Source of the DNA: Lacrimispora celerecrescens
Lineage (GTDB): Bacteria > Bacillota > Clostridia > Lachnospirales > Lachnospiraceae
NCBI RefSeq assembly: GCF_000732605.1
Contig: NZ_JPME01000002.1
Span: 186,001-250,000 of the forward strand
DNA: 64,000 bases
Reading direction: 5' to 3'
Shown here: positions 35,649 to 44,769 of the stretch, in pieces
Layout of the letters: every line of letters begins with the position of its first letter
Position numbering within the stretch: the first letter of the stretch is position 1
Made by a program: the position numbers and the translations under genes
The notes under the pieces: model-generated
Told to the model about the DNA's origin: nothing
Database searches by the model: none
The model's input: the letters and a program-made list of their open reading frames with translations, nothing else

Positions 35649-36812
35649 ATGATGTATTGTATGAGTGTAAGCCATAAAAAGGCTTCTGTGAATATCCGGG
35701 AACGGTTCGCCTTCAGCGAAGAAGAGAAGGTAGAATTTGTAGAACGGCTGATGAAGAAAGAAGCGGTGACCGGTGTAGTTGTGCTTTGCACCTGTAACCG
35801 AAGTGAGATTTATGTTTCAGGAACTAAGCAAGCAATCGGGGAACTACAGCGGGAAGCTGCTGATTTTAAAGGAATCCGGTTGGAGGAGCTGCTGAAATAC
35901 TTAAATATCTACAGCGGGGAAAGTGCCATCGGACATTTATTTAAGGTTGCCTGCGGATTTGATTCCATGGTTCTTGGAGAAGATGAGATATTAGGGCAGG
36001 TAAAATCGGCATATGAGATTTCTAAGGATCAGGGAGCGGTGGATTATGAAATGAATGTGCTGTTCCAAAGGGCGTTTGCCTGTGCCAAACGGATCAAGAC
36101 GGATACTAATTTATCCAGGACGCCTCTCTCCATTGCAACTTTAGTAGCCAATGAGGTGTTCCGCTTTGAAAAAGAGGGCGGAGAAAAGAATGTAATGGTG
36201 ATCGGCATGACCGGTAAAATGGGAAACACGATAACAAAAAATATATTAAGCAAGCCTGGAATCCATGTCACCGGCACAGTCAGAAGCCATAAGTCCGATC
36301 TGACGATGGAGGTAAAGGGGGACCGGGTAAAGGTTGTGGATTACAGAGACCGCTATCAGTACATGGATGAGATGGACATTGTTATCAGTGCCACTTCGGG
36401 CCCTCATTACACGGTAACCTGTGAAGAACTGTCAGAGCAAGTGACTCCGGGAAAAAGGAGGCTGTTTATGGATGTGGCCGTTCCTGTGGACATGGACCCT
36501 AAGATTGAGGAAGTGGAAGGGCTGACTCTTTATAACATCGACTATTTTGAAACACTTTCAAAAAATAACACGGAAATAAAATTAAAGGAACTGGACCGGG
36601 CAAACGTGATTATGAAAGAGGACTTAGATGGAGCCATCAAGGAGGTGGTGTTCCATCCATATATCCGGAGAATGGAAGAGCTTAAGAAAACATTTGCGGG
36701 AAAACGTCTGGATACGCTTCTTTTTGAAATCCGGGATCATGTATCTAGTGAGGAGTTAAAGGTGGTACTTAAAACCCTGGATGGCCTGGAAAGCTGGATT
36801 AAGGAGGGATGA
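35649..36812 (+). CDS. hemA: Glutamyl-tRNA reductase
   Basis: A 387-residue enzyme that makes glutamate-1-semialdehyde from glutamyl-tRNA(Glu), the first committed step of tetrapyrrole synthesis. The nucleophilic Cys is Cys49 in LCTCNRSEIY. GFDSMVLGEDEILGQVK and the NADPH domain (VMVIGMTGKMGNT) are present. The N-terminal His of the usual SHK motif is kept (SVSHKKASV). It is slightly short of the ~415-450 typical length at the C-terminal dimerisation domain. It overlaps or abuts the next gene. Confidence 0.93.
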   Translation: MMYCMSVSHKKASVNIRERFAFSEEEKVEFVERLMKKEAVTGVVVLCTCNRSEIYVSGTKQAIGELQREAADFKGIRLEELLKYLNIYSGESAIGHLFKVACGFDSMVLGEDEILGQVKSAYEISKDQGAVDYEMNVLFQRAFACAKRIKTDTNLSRTPLSIATLVANEVFRFEKEGGEKNVMVIGMTGKMGNTITKNILSKPGIHVTGTVRSHKSDLTMEVKGDRVKVVDYRDRYQYMDEMDIVISATSGPHYTVTCEELSEQVTPGKRRLFMDVAVPVDMDPKIEEVEGLTLYNIDYFETLSKNNTEIKLKELDRANVIMKEDLDGAIKEVVFHPYIRRMEELKKTFAGKRLDTLLFEIRDHVSSEELKVVLKTLDGLESWIKEG

Positions 36813-36814
36813 CC

Positions 36815-37453
36815 GTGGCTTATTTCCCATTTTTTGTTGATATTGAGGGGAAAGGGTGCTTGATTGCAGGCGGAGGAACGGTCGCCTGCCGCAAGGCTTT
36901 GACACTTATGGATTATGGCCCGGATATTATTGTTGTATCTCCCCAGGTGACTTCCGAGATGGAACGGCTGATAAAGGAGAGTGGGGGAAAGCTCACATGG
37001 AGATGCCGGGAATTTGAAGAATCCGATCTGGAGAACATGGATTTTGTAATAGCAGCAACTTCCGATGAAGGATTAAACCGGCAGATATCCATCTGGTGCA
37101 GGGAACGGAAGATTCCGGTCAATGTGGCAGACATTCAGGAGGAGTGCAGCTTTATCTTTCCGGCTCTTATAAAAGATGGGGGGATCACGGTGGGGATTTC
37201 CACGGGAGGAAGCGCTCCGGCCCTTGCCCATTATCTAAAAGAGAAGCTTAAGGAAGCCATACCAAAGGGACTTGGCGGCCTGGCTAATCAGCTAGGCTCT
37301 TATAGGGAAATGGTAAGAGAACGGGTGAATTCCCACCATGTCAGAAGGTCAATCTTTAGAACTATGACAGAAGAGGGGATCCGCCAGGGAAAATATACCA
37401 GAGAACAGGCAGAAGAACTGATAGAAAGGAAGCTGGCGGAGCATGAGAAGTAA
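36815..37453 (+). CDS. Precorrin-2 dehydrogenase / siroheme synthase N-domain protein
   Basis: A 212-residue NAD-binding protein of the SirC/Met8/CysG-N family. It oxidises precorrin-2 to sirohydrochlorin and may also chelate. It shows CLIAGGGTVACRKA near residue 17, FVIAATSDEGLNR near 75 and ISTGGSAPALAHYLKEKL near 120. A GTG start at 36815 is chosen because AGGAGG (36802-36807) is 7 bases upstream; the ATG at 36809 overlaps the site. It overlaps hemC by 11 bases. Confidence 0.9.
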   Translation: MAYFPFFVDIEGKGCLIAGGGTVACRKALTLMDYGPDIIVVSPQVTSEMERLIKESGGKLTWRCREFEESDLENMDFVIAATSDEGLNRQISIWCRERKIPVNVADIQEECSFIFPALIKDGGITVGISTGGSAPALAHYLKEKLKEAIPKGLGGLANQLGSYREMVRERVNSHHVRRSIFRTMTEEGIRQGKYTREQAEELIERKLAEHEK

Positions 37454-38345
37454 TACCATTCGCATTGGAACAAGAAAAAGCGCTTTGGCCGTAGCCCAGG
37501 CAAACCTGGTAGCTGAGGCTCTTAAAAGGACAGGTACCGGTCTGTCGGCAGAATTGGTATTAAAGCAGACAGAAGGAGACCGGATTCTTGACAAGCCGCT
37601 TTTGGAATTTGGAGGAAAAGGCGTGTTTGTAACGGAATTTGAGCAGGCCCTTTTGCGTGGTGAGATTGATTTCGCAGTCCACAGCGCCAAAGATCTGCCC
37701 ATGGAGCTGGAAGAGGGACTGGGAATTGTGGCAGTTTTAGAGCGGGGAGATCCCAGGGATGTACTGGTGACACCTGCTTCCAGCGATCTTTCCGGAAAAA
37801 AGGAAATCATAATCGGAACCTCCAGCTTAAGAAGGAAGATACAGATAGAAGAGATCGGAACGGCCATGTGGCCGGGAGCTTTGGTTCGCTGCGAGAATCT
37901 AAGAGGAAATGTGCAGACCAGGCTTTCAAAGCTCATGGAAGGCTCTTATGACGGCATTCTATTGGCAGCTGCCGGTTTAAAGCGGCTGGGACTTTGGGGA
38001 GATAGCCGGTATGATTACCATTGTTTTGATTGTCAGACCTTTATTCCGGCCGGGGGCCAGGGGATACTAGCAGTGGAAGGACGGCTGGATTCCGGTCTTG
38101 AAGCGGTGGTAAAGCATATTGAGGATGAAGAAGCCAGGATGTGCCTTTCTTTAGAACGGAAAATATTAAGGCATTTAAATGCCGGCTGTCATGAACCCAT
38201 CGGCGTGTATTCCAGAATCAAAGGCGGGGATATGGAAATTCTTGGAATCAGCAGAAGAGGGGAAGAAATCAAGCGGATTCATCTTTGGGGAGAAATCGGG
38301 GAACTTGACAGGCTGGCGCGGCTGGCCGCCGATGGTCTTGCGTAA
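37443..38345 (+). CDS. hemC: Porphobilinogen deaminase (hydroxymethylbilane synthase)
   Basis: A 300-residue enzyme that joins four porphobilinogens into hydroxymethylbilane. The dipyrromethane cofactor is attached to Cys249 in LNAGCHEPIG. IRIGTRKSALAVAQ, the catalytic Asp region VHSAKDLPME and the GTSSLRRK loop are present. It requires the product of HemB, whose gene is not in this operon. Confidence 0.94.
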   Translation: MRSNTIRIGTRKSALAVAQANLVAEALKRTGTGLSAELVLKQTEGDRILDKPLLEFGGKGVFVTEFEQALLRGEIDFAVHSAKDLPMELEEGLGIVAVLERGDPRDVLVTPASSDLSGKKEIIIGTSSLRRKIQIEEIGTAMWPGALVRCENLRGNVQTRLSKLMEGSYDGILLAAAGLKRLGLWGDSRYDYHCFDCQTFIPAGGQGILAVEGRLDSGLEAVVKHIEDEEARMCLSLERKILRHLNAGCHEPIGVYSRIKGGDMEILGISRRGEEIKRIHLWGEIGELDRLARLAADGLA

Positions 38346-38358
38346 TAAGGAGGATGCT

Positions 38359-39867
38359 ATGAAGGAAACAGGAGTCGTCTATCTGGTAGGGGCAGGTCCC
38401 GGAGATCCGGGGCTCATTACTGAAAAAGGGTTATCAAGGCTGCGGATATGCGACGCAGTGGTTTATGATTCCCTTCTTTCTCCCCGTCTTCTTGATGAGG
38501 TACCGGAGCAATGCCGGAAAATATATGTAGGAAAACGCTCTGGGTGTCATTCCATGAAGCAGGAGGAAATTAATCAGCTTCTGGTAGAACTGGCAAGGGA
38601 AGGCCTTTCGGTGGTGAGGCTAAAGGGAGGGGATCCCTTTGTGTTTGGCAGAGCAGGGGAAGAGATCATGGCTCTTTCTGATGCCGGGATCCCTTATGAG
38701 GTAGTTTCGGGGGTTACCTCTGCGGTCGCAGCCCTGGCAAGTGCCGGGATCCCGGTAACCCACCGGGCGGTCAGCAGAAGCTTTCATGTTATGACCGGAC
38801 ACACTCTTTCAGAAGAAGGATCACTTCCGGCTGACTTTAATGAATTTGCCAGACTTTCCGGCACATTGGTTTTTCTTATGGGACTTCATAACTTATCCCT
38901 CATCGTAAAGGGTCTTTTAAACCAGGGAAAACCAGGGGAGACGCCGGCTGCGGTCATTCAAAACGGAACTCTTCCCGGAGAGAGAACCGTCCGCGGGACC
39001 ATAGAGAATATTGAGGAAAAGGTGCTGGAGGCCGGTATAGAAAGCCCTGCCATTATTGTAGTGGGAGAGGTGGCTTCCCTTGACTTTTCGGCTACGTTAA
39101 AACAGCCCCTGGAGGGATGCCGGATTGGAGTAACAGGAACAGACTCCTTTACTGGAAGGCTGAGAAAACAGCTGGAATCTCTTGGAGGAATTTCGGAAAA
39201 CATTTTAAGCCTTTTGGTGGAATCCCACCGAAAGGGAGAGGAAATGAAGGAAGCATATAAAAAGCTGCCGTCCTACACTTGGATCGTATTTACCAGTGCC
39301 AATGGAGTAAGGGAATTTTTCCGTGGGCTTATGGAATGGGGGTATGATTACCGGTCTGTGGGTCATGTAAAATTTGCCGCGGTGGGAAGGGGAACAGCCG
39401 ATGAACTGCTGCGGCACGGTTTTACAGCGGATTACATTCCGGAGAAATATCAGGTACAAGATCTGGCGGCAGGCTTAAAAGGATTGATTTCAGGAAAAGA
39501 CAGGCTTTTGATCCCCAGGTCCTTGAGGGGATCTAAGGAACTGAATGAGATTCTTGATGAAACCGGGGTCTCTTATGATGACATTGTGCTCTATGATGTG
39601 GCCATAGCAGGTCTGGAGTCGGAGGGAAGGGCGGAAGCTTTAAAGAATTTGGACTATCTGACCTTTTCAAGCGCTTCCGGCGTAGAAGCCTTTTTCCGGG
39701 AGGCAGATGAGGAGATAAAGGAAGCACTGGAAGGCCTTAAAGTGGTCTGCATCGGGGACATTACAGCAAAAGCCCTTATAGAGCATGGGAGAAAGGCAGA
39801 TATCATTGCCGGGGTTTACAGCATTCAGGGATTAACGGAAGCCATTTGCCGGGACTTGAAAGAGTAA
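38359..39867 (+). CDS. Fused uroporphyrinogen-III methyltransferase / uroporphyrinogen-III synthase
   Basis: A 502-residue two-domain protein. Residues 1-245 are a SUMT/CobA methyltransferase (VYLVGAGPGDPGLIT at the start, RLKGGDPFVFGRAGEE near 93), which makes precorrin-2. Residues 260-502 are a HemD-type synthase (VFTSANGVREFF, VGRGTADELLRHG, YDDIVLYDV). The fusion is common in clostridia. ATG 38359 has AAGGAGG upstream. With SirC it directs uroporphyrinogen III toward siroheme and cobalamin. Confidence 0.92.
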   Translation: MKETGVVYLVGAGPGDPGLITEKGLSRLRICDAVVYDSLLSPRLLDEVPEQCRKIYVGKRSGCHSMKQEEINQLLVELAREGLSVVRLKGGDPFVFGRAGEEIMALSDAGIPYEVVSGVTSAVAALASAGIPVTHRAVSRSFHVMTGHTLSEEGSLPADFNEFARLSGTLVFLMGLHNLSLIVKGLLNQGKPGETPAAVIQNGTLPGERTVRGTIENIEEKVLEAGIESPAIIVVGEVASLDFSATLKQPLEGCRIGVTGTDSFTGRLRKQLESLGGISENILSLLVESHRKGEEMKEAYKKLPSYTWIVFTSANGVREFFRGLMEWGYDYRSVGHVKFAAVGRGTADELLRHGFTADYIPEKYQVQDLAAGLKGLISGKDRLLIPRSLRGSKELNEILDETGVSYDDIVLYDVAIAGLESEGRAEALKNLDYLTFSSASGVEAFFREADEEIKEALEGLKVVCIGDITAKALIEHGRKADIIAGVYSIQGLTEAICRDLKE

Positions 39868-39882
39868 GTAGGAGATAATTCA

Positions 39883-40695
39883 TTGGATACATCAATAAAG
39901 AATGCAGAATTGAAGAATAAGAATCGGTTTTTAGGATTTGTGGATGTCTATGATCAGGCCAGGCCGGAAATGCCGGAATATCCGATCGAAATCATAACGA
40001 AATATTTAAATAGAAAAGCCGGCATTGTCGTTGACTTAGGCTGCGGTTCAGGCTTATCAACCACTGCATGGAAAGACCATTGTGAGGCCGTCATCGGTAT
40101 TGAACCAAGTGATGATATGTTCCGGATTGCCAATAAAAAAACAGACAAAGCCATTTCGTTTAAGAAGGCTTTCGCCCATGAGACAGGTTTAAGCAGTGAT
40201 TGTGCTGATGTTGCAATATGTTCCCAGTCCTTTCATTGGATGAACCCGGAATTAACTCTGGCAGAAGTAAACCGCATCCTAAAGGCCGGCGGTATATTTG
40301 CTACGGTCGATTACGACTGGCCTCCTGTCTGCAAATGGGAGGCTGAAGCCGCCCACAAGCAACTATTTTATAAAGTCAGCTGCCTGGAGGACGAACATAA
40401 GGATTTGAAGGATGCTTATATCAGATGGGATAAAAATAAACATTTGTCTAATATCGAAAGAAGCGGCTATTTTCGTTATCAAAGAGAAATTGTTTTTGCA
40501 AACAGGGAGCTTTGTGATGCCCAACGATTGATCAGCATGACTTTAAGCCAAAGCGGACTCCAGAGTATCATAAAACATAAGCCTCATCTAATTAAGAGTC
40601 CCCTGGATGAATACGTTGAGACGATACAGCGATTGTTTGCCGGTGATACGATGGAAGTGGACTTTTGTTATCGCATGCGCCTGGGTATTAAATAA
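39883..40695 (+). CDS. Class I SAM-dependent methyltransferase
   Basis: A 270-residue methyltransferase of the Methyltransf_11/25 type: motif I VVDLGCGSGLSTT near residue 49, the acidic motif II IGIEPSDDM, and SQSFHWM, a motif seen in trans-aconitate and cyclopropane-like groups. A TTG start at 39883 is used, with GGAGA upstream. It sits between cobA-hemD and hemL, where clostridial operons usually carry hemB. Codon use looks more AT-rich than in its neighbours. The substrate is unknown; a tetrapyrrole role is not supported by any motif. Confidence 0.8.
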   Translation: MDTSIKNAELKNKNRFLGFVDVYDQARPEMPEYPIEIITKYLNRKAGIVVDLGCGSGLSTTAWKDHCEAVIGIEPSDDMFRIANKKTDKAISFKKAFAHETGLSSDCADVAICSQSFHWMNPELTLAEVNRILKAGGIFATVDYDWPPVCKWEAEAAHKQLFYKVSCLEDEHKDLKDAYIRWDKNKHLSNIERSGYFRYQREIVFANRELCDAQRLISMTLSQSGLQSIIKHKPHLIKSPLDEYVETIQRLFAGDTMEVDFCYRMRLGIK

Positions 40696-40750
40696 TCATG
40701 TTTAACCGGTAACGAAACCTGTCTGCCGGATTGGAAAGGAGTCAGTTAGA

Positions 40751-42028
40751 ATGAAAATAGAAGAATCCAAAGTATTATTTGAAGAATCAAGGGAGTATTT
40801 CCCGGGCGGGGTCAACAGCCCGGTTCGTGCTTTTGGCTCCGTGGGAGGAGTGCCGGTCTTTGTAAAACGGGCGTCAGGCTCTCATATTTACGATGAGGAT
40901 GGAAATGAATACATTGATTACGTGAATTCATGGGGACCATCCATTCTTGGGCACGCCTATGGACCGGTAGTGGATGCGGTGAGAGAGGCCTGTCTTGACG
41001 GCTTATCTTTTGGTGCGCCTACCAGAAAGGAGCTGGTTCTGGGAACGCTTATCAGGGAGTGTATGCCTTCCATGGAAATGATGCGTATGGTAAGTTCAGG
41101 AACAGAAGCGGTCATGAGTGCGATCCGCGCGGCAAGAGGCTATACGGGAAGAGATAAGATTGTTAAGTTTATTGGCTGCTATCATGGACATTCCGACGGA
41201 CTTTTGGTTAAGGCTGGATCCGGTGCTTTGACGGAATCTGCACCGGACAGTGCCGGTGTACCGGCCTCCTATATCGAACACACCTTATTAGCCAGGTATA
41301 ATGATGAGGATTCTGTCAAAAAGCTGTTTTCGGAATTTCCCGATGAAATCGGAGCACTCGTGGTGGAGCCGGTGGCAGCCAATATGGGGCTTGTTCCGCC
41401 AAAACCTGGTTTTCTGGAATTTTTAAGGGAAATCACGGCAAAGTATGGAGCGGTTCTCATCTTTGATGAAGTCATTACCGGATTTCGTATGGGGCTTGGA
41501 GGAGCGCAGGGATATTACGGTGTTGTTCCTGATATGACAGCCCTCGGTAAGATTGCGGGCGGAGGAATGCCCATGGGAGTGTATGGAGGAAAAAAGGAGA
41601 TCATGGAGGTGGTTTCTCCTTTGGGGAAGGTTTACCAGGCCGGAACCCTTTCCGGCAATCCTATTGCAACGGCAGCCGGAATCGCAACCATTAAGACCCT
41701 GATGGAGAAGCCGGAAATCTATCCCACTCTGGAAGAAAAGGCAGGAAAGCTTGTAAAAGCCCTGAAGGAAACTCTTCCGGAAACCTGGGTGAATCAGGCT
41801 GGTTCTCTTTTCAGCGTATTTTTCACAAAAGACCAGGTGGTGGATTATGATACAGCTCTGGCTTCCGACACGGTTAAGTATGGTACTTATTTTCATTATC
41901 TATTGGAGCATGGCATTTACACGGCTCCATCCCAGTTTGAAATTTTGTTTCTTTCTGCGGCACATACGGATGAGGATATTGAAAAAACCTGCGGCATCAT
42001 AAAGGCGGCAGCCGGAATTATTTCCTAA
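40751..42028 (+). CDS. hemL: Glutamate-1-semialdehyde 2,1-aminomutase
   Basis: A 425-residue PLP enzyme that converts glutamate-1-semialdehyde to 5-aminolevulinate. The PLP Lys is Lys267 in TALGKIAGGGMPMG. FPGGVNSPVRAF near the N-terminus, MVSSGTEAVMSAIRAAR and IFDEVITGFR are diagnostic. It is the last gene of the tetrapyrrole operon and is followed by a terminator. Confidence 0.95.
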   Translation: MKIEESKVLFEESREYFPGGVNSPVRAFGSVGGVPVFVKRASGSHIYDEDGNEYIDYVNSWGPSILGHAYGPVVDAVREACLDGLSFGAPTRKELVLGTLIRECMPSMEMMRMVSSGTEAVMSAIRAARGYTGRDKIVKFIGCYHGHSDGLLVKAGSGALTESAPDSAGVPASYIEHTLLARYNDEDSVKKLFSEFPDEIGALVVEPVAANMGLVPPKPGFLEFLREITAKYGAVLIFDEVITGFRMGLGGAQGYYGVVPDMTALGKIAGGGMPMGVYGGKKEIMEVVSPLGKVYQAGTLSGNPIATAAGIATIKTLMEKPEIYPTLEEKAGKLVKALKETLPETWVNQAGSLFSVFFTKDQVVDYDTALASDTVKYGTYFHYLLEHGIYTAPSQFEILFLSAAHTDEDIEKTCGIIKAAAGIIS

Positions 42029-42040
42029 AAACGGTAAAAT

Positions 42041-42083
42041 AAAGCTTTGGAATAGCTGGGTAACAGCAGTTCCAAAGCTTTTT
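42041..42083 (+). terminator. Intrinsic terminator after hemL
   Basis: A 12-bp stem (AAAGCTTTGGAA/TTCCAAAGCTTT) with a small inner AGCTG/CAGC pair, followed by a run of T overlapping the stem end (42079-42083). Confidence 0.8.
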
Positions 42084-42165
42084 CAATTTTTAAAGGGATA
42101 ACCGTGCATTTTACCATATAGATTCTAAAAGTTACATAAATTGTATTAACATTTTCCGCAATCGC

Positions 42166-42194
42166 TTGATAAATAGCTAGATTTGGTATATTTT
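42166..42194 (+). promoter_or_regulatory. Putative promoter of the flavodoxin-like gene
   Basis: TTGATA (42166-42171) with TATTTT (42189-42194) at 17 bases, or TATATT at 15 bases. About 25 bases before the start codon. Confidence 0.45.
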
Positions 42195-42216
42195 AATCTC
42201 ATAGGAGGCTGAATGT

Positions 42217-42720
42217 ATGGACTATTTAGTTGTATATACAAGTAATACTGGAAATACCCAGAAGGTAGCTATGAAAATATTTGAAACCCTTCCCGGGAAA
42301 TCCAAGGATATTGTCAGTCTGGAGGAACTGCACGGAGAAGAAGCAGATACTTATTTTGTAGGATTCTGGAATAACCGCGGAACCTGTAAAACAGAAGTGC
42401 TTGACCTTCTTTCGGATCTCCACGGCAAACGGGTGGCTTTGTTTGGAACCTGCGGGCTTTCTGGAAATAAAGAATATTTTAAACAGGTGGAAAAGCAGGT
42501 TTCTGTATTCCTGCCTGATGATAATGAATATCTTGGCTGCTTTATGTGCGGTGGAAAGATGGCTCCCCAGATTCTTGAAAAGTACAGGCAGATGCAGGCG
42601 ATCCACGATACTCCCCAGATCAGGGCCATGATATCCGCATATGAAGATGGGATGCTGCATCCCAACGAACAGGATTTTAAGGACGCGGAAGAATTTGTAA
42701 AATCGGTCCTCAGAGAGTAA
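42217..42720 (+). CDS. Flavodoxin-family protein (BilS-like)
   Basis: A 167-residue flavodoxin fold. The FMN phosphate loop is YTSNTGNTQKVA at residues 7-18, followed by YFVGFWNNRGTC near 46 and VALFGTCGLSGNKEYF near 71. It resembles the short flavodoxins annotated as BilS partners of bilirubin reductase, but no reductase gene is adjacent, so the electron partner is unknown. It lies 22 bases before ftsH and may share its transcript. Confidence 0.8.
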   Translation: MDYLVVYTSNTGNTQKVAMKIFETLPGKSKDIVSLEELHGEEADTYFVGFWNNRGTCKTEVLDLLSDLHGKRVALFGTCGLSGNKEYFKQVEKQVSVFLPDDNEYLGCFMCGGKMAPQILEKYRQMQAIHDTPQIRAMISAYEDGMLHPNEQDFKDAEEFVKSVLRE

Positions 42721-42741
42721 CAAAAGAAAAGGAGGAGCATT

Positions 42742-44622
42742 ATGGGTTTGAAAGATGATGGCAATTCACAAAAAAATCAGAAAAAACCGTTTATATTTTA
42801 TTACGTAATTGTTTTATTAGTTATGATATTGTTCAATGCATTGACGGTTCCCTGGATCCAATCCAAGTCCGTGACTGAGGTTCCCTACAGCACGTTTCTT
42901 GATATGGTGGACCAGGGGAAAGTTCAGGCAGTTGCAAAGACGGAAACGGAGATCCAGTTTAAATCCGATACCGGTAAAAAGGACTGGGAAGGCAAGCCTG
43001 TGTACGATGTATATAAGACCGGCCTGTGGCAGGATGAAACACTTACCGAACTGCTGAGAGCCCATGACGTTTCCTTTGAAAAGGCGATTGTAGAGCAGAT
43101 GTCCCCCTTGCTTTCCTTTTTGCTCACATGGATCATTCCGATCCTGATCTTTGTATTCCTGGGGAATTTTCTGTCCGGGCAGATACAAAAGAGGATGGGC
43201 GGCGGAAATGCCATGACCTTTGGTAAATCAAATCCGAAGATTTATGCGGAATCCGAGACCGGGAAGACCTTCCGGGATGTGGCAGGCCAGGAGGAGGCCA
43301 AGGAAGCGTTAAAGGAGATTGTGGACTTTCTTCATAATCCTCAGAAATATGCGGATATCGGCGCCTCCCTTCCCAAGGGTGCCCTGTTAGTAGGCCCTCC
43401 CGGAACCGGTAAGACACTTCTTGCCAGAGCAGTTGCAGGGGAAGCACATGTTCCGTTTTTTTCCATATCAGGTTCCGAATTCGTGGAAATGTTTGTGGGT
43501 ATGGGTGCGGCAAAGGTCAGGGACTTATTTAAGCAGGCCAATGAAAAGGCCCCCTGTATCGTATTTATTGATGAGATTGATACCATAGGTAAAAAACGTG
43601 ACGGAGGCGGTTTTAGTGGAAATGACGAGCGGGAACAGACTTTAAACCAGCTTTTAGCTGAAATGGATGGATTTGACGGAAAGAAAGGTGTTGTCATATT
43701 GGCTGCCACCAACCGTCCGGATTCTCTGGATAAAGCCCTTTTAAGGCCGGGCCGGTTTGACCGCAGGATCCCTGTGGAGCTTCCTGATCTTAATGGCCGT
43801 GAAGCCATATTAAAGGTCCACGGAAAAAATGTAAAACTTTACGATGATGTAGATTTTCGCGGAATAGCACTTGCCACGGCCGGGTCCAGCGGCGCGGAGC
43901 TTGCAAACATCGTAAATGAGGCGGCGCTCAGGGCAGTCCGGCTGGGAAGAAAGACCGTAACTCAGAGAGATTTAGAGGAAAGCGTAGAGGTTGTAATTGC
44001 CGGATACCAGAAAAAGGACGCCTCTGTCAATTCCAAGGAAAGGAAGATCATTGCCTATCATGAGGTAGGACATGCGCTGGTCGCTGCCTGCCAGAACCAT
44101 TCGGCGCCTGTTCATAAGATCACCATTATTCCAAGAACTTCCGGCGCACTGGGTTATACCATGCAGGTGGATGAAGAAGAACGCCACCTGTTGACAAAGG
44201 AGGCTGCCTTAAGTAAGATCGCCACCTTTACCGGAGGAAGAGCGGCAGAAGAGCTGGAATTTGATACGGTCACCAGCGGTGCTTCCAATGATATCGAACA
44301 AGCCACCAGGATTGCCAGGGCTATGGTTACCCGCTACGGCATGAGCGATGAGTTTGATATGGTGGCCCTTGAGACCGTGACCAACCAGTATCTGGGCGGA
44401 GACACCACCCTTGCCTGTTCCCCTGAAACTGCAAAGCAGATCGATGATTCGGTAATCAGAATTGTAAAGGAGCAGCACCAGAAGGCCTTAAATATACTTA
44501 AGGACAATGAATCAAAGCTCCATGAGATCGCAGAATATCTTCTGGAACGGGAAACCATAACAGGAGAAGAGTTTATGAAAATCGCAGGATTTGATTCCGC
44601 TGAAAACAAGGAAAGTGAATAG
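42742..44622 (+). CDS. ftsH: ATP-dependent zinc metalloprotease FtsH
   Basis: A 626-residue membrane AAA+ protease. Two N-terminal membrane helices (about 16-36 and 120-142) flank an outside domain. Walker A is GPPGTGKT at 218-225, Walker B is IVFIDEID, the second region of homology is ATNRPDSLDKALLRPGRFDR, and the zinc site is HEVGH at 440-444. It degrades membrane and regulatory proteins. An 8-bp hairpin without a T-run (44621-44649) follows the stop codon. Confidence 0.95.
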   Translation: MGLKDDGNSQKNQKKPFIFYYVIVLLVMILFNALTVPWIQSKSVTEVPYSTFLDMVDQGKVQAVAKTETEIQFKSDTGKKDWEGKPVYDVYKTGLWQDETLTELLRAHDVSFEKAIVEQMSPLLSFLLTWIIPILIFVFLGNFLSGQIQKRMGGGNAMTFGKSNPKIYAESETGKTFRDVAGQEEAKEALKEIVDFLHNPQKYADIGASLPKGALLVGPPGTGKTLLARAVAGEAHVPFFSISGSEFVEMFVGMGAAKVRDLFKQANEKAPCIVFIDEIDTIGKKRDGGGFSGNDEREQTLNQLLAEMDGFDGKKGVVILAATNRPDSLDKALLRPGRFDRRIPVELPDLNGREAILKVHGKNVKLYDDVDFRGIALATAGSSGAELANIVNEAALRAVRLGRKTVTQRDLEESVEVVIAGYQKKDASVNSKERKIIAYHEVGHALVAACQNHSAPVHKITIIPRTSGALGYTMQVDEEERHLLTKEAALSKIATFTGGRAAEELEFDTVTSGASNDIEQATRIARAMVTRYGMSDEFDMVALETVTNQYLGGDTTLACSPETAKQIDDSVIRIVKEQHQKALNILKDNESKLHEIAEYLLERETITGEEFMKIAGFDSAENKESE

Positions 44623-44703
44623 GCAAACTTTTGGAAAGAGTGTTTGCCTGCCTGGTGGTTATAAAATAATTGTAAAAATGTTACAAAAAAAATGAAAAAT
44701 TGT

Positions 44704-44731
44704 TTTACATTTTGGTAGATTATGGTATAAT
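44704..44731 (+). promoter_or_regulatory. Promoter of chemoreceptor gene 1
   Basis: TTTACA (44704-44709) and TATAAT (44726-44731) with a 16-base spacer, about 35 bases before the start. Confidence 0.65.
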
Positions 44732-44769
44732 CCCCGTAAAGGTTGTAACTTACAGAGGGGGATTATACA

